DNA of 6,990 nucleotides from Gammaproteobacteria bacterium (GTDB taxonomy: Bacteria > Pseudomonadota > Gammaproteobacteria > Pseudomonadales > UBA3067): NCBI GenBank assembly GCA_019090565.1, contig JAHRVS010000114.1:1-6990 (forward strand), in the 5' to 3' direction. The stretch's first letter is position 1; each line of letters begins with the position of its first letter. Below, piece after piece: positions 5,642 to 6,990 of this stretch. The notes under the pieces were generated by a model. It saw nothing but the letters and a program-made list of their open reading frames with translations. It was not told where the DNA came from and made no database searches. The translations under genes were made by a program, and so were the position numbers.

Positions 5642-6625
5642 CTATTTTCCGCGAGAGATTCCGCGCATTGTGCGGCTCGAACTGTTTCGGGCACTACTTT
5701 GGTAGTTGGACTGATACTTATTACGGTTAGCGCCTTTGCTATAGGGGCTGGTAAATACGGCTTTCGATTGCGCTGTGCTTGCGCGGCTCAATCCACTTGC
5801 GCCTGCTCGAGTTCGCCCATAAGGGCTGCTAAAACGTTTACCTTGGCTGCGAAAGTCTTTCTTAGCCACTTGCTCCCGTACGCGCTGACGATCTCGAGTC
5901 CGAGGGGAGCTGTAGCCCCTTCGACCTACATCATGGTAATAGCTGTAACGACGCTGCGAACCCCAGCGCCCGTAATACGTAGGGCCACCACCCAACAAAC
6001 GAGAAATAAGTGCATATTGCCCATACCAAACCCACAGGGAGTTAGCACCGGAGCCACTCCAGCTCCCGTAATGAGGGTTGCCGACCATTTGTTGCGCAGG
6101 AATATTAGACTTGTTGCCAGACCCCGCCTGTTCGGCCTCAGCGCTGATGGCATTTACACGGGCTAAGTTTCCTCCAGACAAATCGGCCAGTACGTTCACC
6201 GGATCAGAAAGAGCGTCATTAAACATGGGAACAGATGCAGCCTGACGCAAGGCATGAAGCTCTTGCATACGATCTTTCCAAGTTGGAAACTCACTGTAAC
6301 TCAAGGCGCCTTCTTTAATATCAGAAACAGATTTATAGCGCGTTTGAAGCCCTTGATAGAGCGGCCCCGAAGGACTGGCGTCCTGCGCGATGGTTGCGGG
6401 CAGCTCGAACAAATCAGGACGCTGCTGCCCCAGTATGCTCGCATACTGCTTTAATAGTACGGCGTTGCGCACTCGGTCGCTATCCAGCGCCCTCGCCAAA
6501 TCCTGTAGCTCTGAGCGAACCGCTGTAAGCCCCAGTTCGAGACGCTCTCTCTCTCGTTTTTGCTCTCCACAGCCATACAGACTGAACAGTAGCAACAAGA
6601 CAACTGCAATGCGTTGGCTCAGCAT
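5642..6625 (-). CDS. Predicted lipoprotein with basic, Ser/Tyr/Arg-rich tail, family unknown
   Basis: A 327-aa protein. Residues 1-18 form a lipoprotein signal peptide ending in the lipobox LYGC with Cys19 as the lipidated residue; Gly20 at +2 gives no inner-membrane retention signal, so outer-membrane sorting is expected. Residues ~21-60 are charged and look helical, possibly coiled coil. A middle region (~60-180) is ordinary. Residues ~185-230 are rich in Gly, Tyr and Trp (SLWVWYGQYALISRLL). The tail (~233-327) is low-complexity and basic: after Asp257 there is no acidic residue but about 15 Arg/Lys. The tail carries a repeated motif, YSSPRTR (238), FSSPYGR (265) and FTSPYSK (291). An AAGGA at - strand positions 6634-6630 supports the start at 6625. 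It precedes the DUF350 gene by 23 bp, probably in one operon. I do not recognise the family. The basic tail could bind anionic polysaccharide, LPS or peptidoglycan, which is inference only. Confidence 0.8.
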   Translation of the reverse strand: MLSQRIAVVLLLLFSLYGCGEQKRERERLELGLTAVRSELQDLARALDSDRVRNAVLLKQYASILGQQRPDLFELPATIAQDASPSGPLYQGLQTRYKSVSDIKEGALSYSEFPTWKDRMQELHALRQAASVPMFNDALSDPVNVLADLSGGNLARVNAISAEAEQAGSGNKSNIPAQQMVGNPHYGSWSGSGANSLWVWYGQYALISRLLGGGPTYYGRWGSQRRYSYYHDVGRRGYSSPRTRDRQRVREQVAKKDFRSQGKRFSSPYGRTRAGASGLSRASTAQSKAVFTSPYSKGANRNKYQSNYQSSARNSSSRTMRGISRGK

Positions 6626-6709
6626 AATTCCTTGTGCTCGTAGTTTTTACGGGACCAGCGATGAATTCCACCAACTATACGCCATACCACTGTGGAAATA
6701 CGTTTCAAA

Positions 6710-6990
6710 CTAAAAAACTCCTATAGAGTTCAGGGCAGCGGTAGTCGTTGAAAGCTGAAATAGAATCTGACTCATGTTTAACCAGTAGGTCATGGGGCCC
6801 GTCGCATAGGTGTCATAAGGAACAATGATGGTATCACCTGGGTGCACACCACTATTTCGTTTTAACAGCCAACCATTTTTAACCGACGCCACTTCACCAC
6901 TGGCCTTAATCACGTATATACGCTTTTTATCAGAGCGCGACGTATAACCCCCACTGACATCGATGTAGTCAAATACATCTCTTTTTTTAA
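6710..6990 (-). CDS. Polysaccharide export protein (SLBB domain), C-terminal end only
   Basis: The frame is open from the right edge (6990) to the TAG at 6710-6712; about 92 residues are visible and the start is outside the window. The visible part begins with the end of an SLBB domain (DYIDVSGGYT, then DKKRIYVIKASGEV), followed by VHPGDTIIVPYD and a hydrophobic C-terminal stretch (MTYWLNMSQILFQLSTTTAA) that ends in NSIGVF. This order is typical of outer-membrane polysaccharide export proteins of the Wza/Poly_export-SLBB class, whose C-terminal helix inserts in the outer membrane. These proteins carry capsule or exopolysaccharide across the envelope. The GTG at 6913 is internal, because the SLBB sequence continues upstream of it. 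The gene precedes the lipoprotein gene by 84 bp on the same strand with no clear terminator between. Whether the two are functionally linked is unknown. Confidence 0.85.
   Translation of the reverse strand, partial: KKRDVFDYIDVSGGYTSRSDKKRIYVIKASGEVASVKNGWLLKRNSGVHPGDTIIVPYDTYATGPMTYWLNMSQILFQLSTTTAALNSIGVF

Noticed and set aside
5699..6166. 155-codon + strand ORF with a hydrophobic start
   Set aside because: It is entirely antisense to the lipoprotein gene, whose signal peptide, Shine-Dalgarno and operon spacing are convincing. The protein is Ala/Thr/Arg-rich in the way produced by reading a biased gene in reverse.
6626..6709. Promoter for the lipoprotein operon on the - strand (TATAGT as -10)
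   Set aside because: No acceptable -35 element lies 16-18 bp upstream of it; the nearest TTGAAA is 23 bp away.
6710..6913. Stand-alone 67-aa gene starting at GTG 6913
   Set aside because: The frame stays open to the window edge and the upstream residues complete an SLBB motif, so this is the end of a larger gene.

Overview
The window looks like chromosomal DNA of a Gram-negative bacterium, most likely a gammaproteobacterium of moderate GC content. The evidence is an Edd-Eda Entner-Doudoroff gene pair, a lipoprotein with a classical lipobox, and the end of an SLBB-type outer-membrane polysaccharide export protein. I cannot name the genus from sequence alone. The overall feel (marine or polysaccharide-degrading Cellvibrionales/Alteromonadales-like) is only an impression.

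Left part, + strand (1-2174): the last ~78% of edd (6-phosphogluconate dehydratase), then eda (KDPG aldolase). Together they turn 6-phosphogluconate into pyruvate and glyceraldehyde-3-phosphate. The 120-bp gap between them holds a plausible sigma-70-type promoter for eda, a possible 19-codon leader ORF whose stop codon overlaps the eda Shine-Dalgarno, and a very strong ribosome-binding site that fixes the eda start at 1539. A 15-base exact copy of that ribosome-binding region lies inside eda, in the same reading frame.

Middle and right part, - strand (2182-6990): five genes read right to left, convergent with eda and separated from it by only 7 bp. In transcription order they are: the C-terminal end of an SLBB-domain polysaccharide export protein (runs off the right edge); a lipoprotein with a basic, disordered-looking tail; a DUF350 membrane protein with a four-fold internal repeat; a membrane-anchored spermidine-synthase-like protein; and an unrecognised membrane-anchored or secreted 231-residue protein. 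The last four genes are spaced 23, 59 and 75 bp apart and probably form one transcription unit.

The point of most interest is this - strand group. DUF350 proteins beside spermidine-synthase-like enzymes suggest polyamine chemistry tied to the envelope rather than housekeeping spermidine synthesis. The synthase domain keeps its dcSAM-binding and catalytic aspartate motifs but has an altered acceptor-site loop. By hand, its membrane domain counts to seven helices, which raises a question about which side of the membrane the catalytic domain faces. The lipoprotein and the 231-residue protein are unassigned and are the best candidates for undescribed partners. No RNA genes, CRISPR arrays, insertion sequences or convincing intrinsic terminators were seen.
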